Shown piece after piece: positions 4,323 to 5,340 of a stretch of 5,340 nt of DNA. Numbering within the stretch: position 1 is the stretch's first letter; each line of letters opens with the position of its first letter. The stretch is taken from the NCBI GenBank assembly GCA_903928285.1, contig CAIYQH010000316.1, positions 1 to 5,340 of the forward strand. The letters run 5' to 3'. The notes below the pieces were generated by a model. That model was not told where the DNA came from, did not search any database, and saw only the letters and a list, made by a program, of their open reading frames with translations. Source of the stretch: an uncultured Bacteroidales bacterium (GTDB lineage Bacteria; Bacteroidota; Bacteroidia; Bacteroidales; FEN-979). A program made the translations under genes and the position numbers.

Positions 4323-5340
4323 TCAGTCGTGGAGGCAGCGCACGGAGAAGGCATTTTCTCGTGAGGAATTGTACATAGAAACACTCATATTGAATTCGTT
4401 GATTCCCCTGGCCACGGATCGCTCAGGGTCGGAAATGGTGGAGGTCCAGTACATCGAACCGGCATAAAGGCCGGTGACAAATGCCCAGGTGTTATTCAGG
4501 TATAACAGTCCCTGCTGCCGGGAGTGAAATCCGTTGGCCAGCAATGTATCTTTCAAGGGACCGCCGGCCTGGCCAGGACCGGTACTGAAGATGATCAGGT
4601 CATTCCATTCTGATTCGGTCGGAATATGCCATCCCGGCGGACACAAACCCTGCACAGCTGCCGTATTATCATACTGCATCAGCTCATCCCACTGGTAGAA
4701 AGCAGAATACTGATGGCTGGTTGCCGAATAACGGCGGTATTTTTCGGCAACGCAGTTGTCGGTCTGCAGCGTTGTTTCCATGATGGCGGTTCCAAAATCG
4801 AGGTGCTCCCTCATCCAGCATTTGCCATTGGGCAGGCTGAAGGTTGTGTAATGCCGGTTGTCGCGCGGGTCGGTGAAGGTGTTGCCGCAGATCAGCGGCA
4901 TCGTGGTTTGCGTGGCAAATGTGGTCGTCGCATTTGCTATACAGCCATAGGTATTGGTGTAGGTATAGGTGACCGTATGGCTTCCTGCACCTGCCGCTGC
5001 AGGATTGAAGATGCCTGTGAAGGGATTCACCCCGGCGCCGCTGTAGGTTCCTCCCGGCGGGAGTCCTCCCCTTAACTTGAATGGCTTTGAAATCGTGGTG
5101 GTGATACTGTCGAAACAGCGGCTAAAGCTTACCTGGGGAGCCGGCATTGTCGTCATCAGGATGGCAGCCGAGGTAACAGGATTGCCGGTAACACAGCTTT
5201 CAGATGAGGTCAGCTCACAGGTAACCAAATCACCATTCACTGCATTGTATGCATAGCTTGCATTGTTTGCATTGATTACATTGACTGCATTGATTTTCCA
5301 TTGGTAAGCAGGTGCCGGTCCGCCATATACCGGTAATGCA
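4323..5340 (-). CDS. Surface/secreted-type protein, C-terminal part: Ig/PKD-like repeats plus Fib_succ_major (FISUMP) domain
   Basis: The frame stays open from the TGA at 4325-4323 to the right edge, giving 338 visible codons; the N-terminus and any signal peptide lie beyond the window. A GTG at 5240 reads as Val inside the motif AVNGDLVTCELTS, so it is not a start. Three modules are visible. Residues 1-65 are an Ig-like repeat (PAPAYQWKIN...VTCELTSSESCVTGNPVTS). Residues about 66-144 are a PKD/SprB-like repeat with GGTYSGAGV, FNPAAAGAGSHTVTYTYT and GC. Residues about 150-338 are a FISUMP domain with FTDPRDNRHYTTF, CWMREHLDFG, QWDELMQY, GLCPPGWHIPTESEW, YWTSTIS and the terminal FSVRCLHD. Such proteins are typically exported in Bacteroidota and form large paralogous families; the ligand or role is unknown. 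The protein ends at the FISUMP domain, so no type IX sorting domain is seen at the C-terminus. It converges on hflX and is unlikely to share its function. AATGCA repeats lie within the coding sequence (5237-5290). Confidence 0.88.
   Translation of the reverse strand, partial: ALPVYGGPAPAYQWKINAVNVINANNASYAYNAVNGDLVTCELTSSESCVTGNPVTSAAILMTTMPAPQVSFSRCFDSITTTISKPFKLRGGLPPGGTYSGAGVNPFTGIFNPAAAGAGSHTVTYTYTNTYGCIANATTTFATQTTMPLICGNTFTDPRDNRHYTTFSLPNGKCWMREHLDFGTAIMETTLQTDNCVAEKYRRYSATSHQYSAFYQWDELMQYDNTAAVQGLCPPGWHIPTESEWNDLIIFSTGPGQAGGPLKDTLLANGFHSRQQGLLYLNNTWAFVTGLYAGSMYWTSTISDPERSVARGINEFNMSVSMYNSSRENAFSVRCLHD
5237..5290 (-). repeat. Degenerate 9-bp repeat of the ATGCAAACA family inside a coding sequence
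   Basis: Read on the minus strand from 5290, six contiguous 9-mers occur: ATGCAGTCA, ATGTAATCA, ATGCAAACA, ATGCAAGCT, ATGCATACA and ATGCAGTGA, followed by ATGGTG. The third unit is identical to the consensus unit after hflX. Within the host gene the unit equals three codons and encodes tripeptides ending mostly in Asn-Ala (INA, NNA, SYA, YNA) in one strand region of the Ig-like repeat. Part of the periodicity may come from the Asn-rich sequence normal for this domain, so common origin with the intergenic arrays is probable but not proven. Confidence 0.7.

Noticed and set aside
4178..4384. Minus-strand open frame of 68 codons with Phe-Ala-Leu repeats
   Set aside because: It is the 9-bp array read in one frame, overlapping the 3' ends of two real genes. 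The repeat is open in all six frames, so the hydrophobic pattern is no evidence of a membrane peptide.
4626..5075. Plus-strand open frame of 149 codons
   Set aside because: It lies antisense to the FISUMP protein, whose domain motifs are clear. The plus-strand translation is low in recognisable features.

Overview
The window looks like a chromosomal segment from a member of the Bacteroidota, probably an uncultured or environmental lineage; the order cannot be resolved. Four things point there: the run HU-family protein – tiny basic mS38/AURKAIP1-type protein – RNase E/G, the absence of clear Shine-Dalgarno sequences, Bacteroidota-style trpS and hflX, and a surface-type protein that joins Ig/PKD-like repeats to a Fib_succ_major (FISUMP) domain. 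Base composition is about half GC by eye.

Layout: the C-terminal tail of an HU/IHF-like DNA-binding protein (1-63, +); a 29-residue basic ribosome-associated-type protein (85-174, +); an RNase G gene (256-1806, +) behind a short leader with a strong hairpin; an intergenic spacer (1807-1986) filled with short tandem repeats; trpS (1987-2982, +) overlapping hflX (2982-4184, +) by one base; a 99-bp tandem array of 9-mers (4186-4284); and, convergent on the minus strand, the C-terminal 338 codons of a multidomain extracellular-type protein (4323-5340). That last gene runs off the right edge. The GTG at 5240 is an internal Val codon, not its start. No gene-free stretch exceeds 300 bases.

The plus-strand genes are housekeeping functions around RNA and translation: RNA maturation and decay (RNase G), a small ribosomal-type protein, tRNA charging (TrpRS) and a ribosome-associated GTPase (HflX). 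The minus-strand gene is accessory and has a surface or secreted architecture.

The most unusual feature is a family of short tandem repeats built on the word AATGCA. It occurs three times: starting on the last two codons of the RNase G gene, one base after the hflX stop codon, and inside the coding sequence of the minus-strand protein. The 9-bp unit has no stop codon in any of six frames. In all three places it is in the same phase (Asn-Ala-X) relative to the adjacent or host reading frame, and in RNase G the stop codon itself looks like a mutated repeat unit. No complete novel enzyme system, CRISPR array, transposase or RNA gene was seen.
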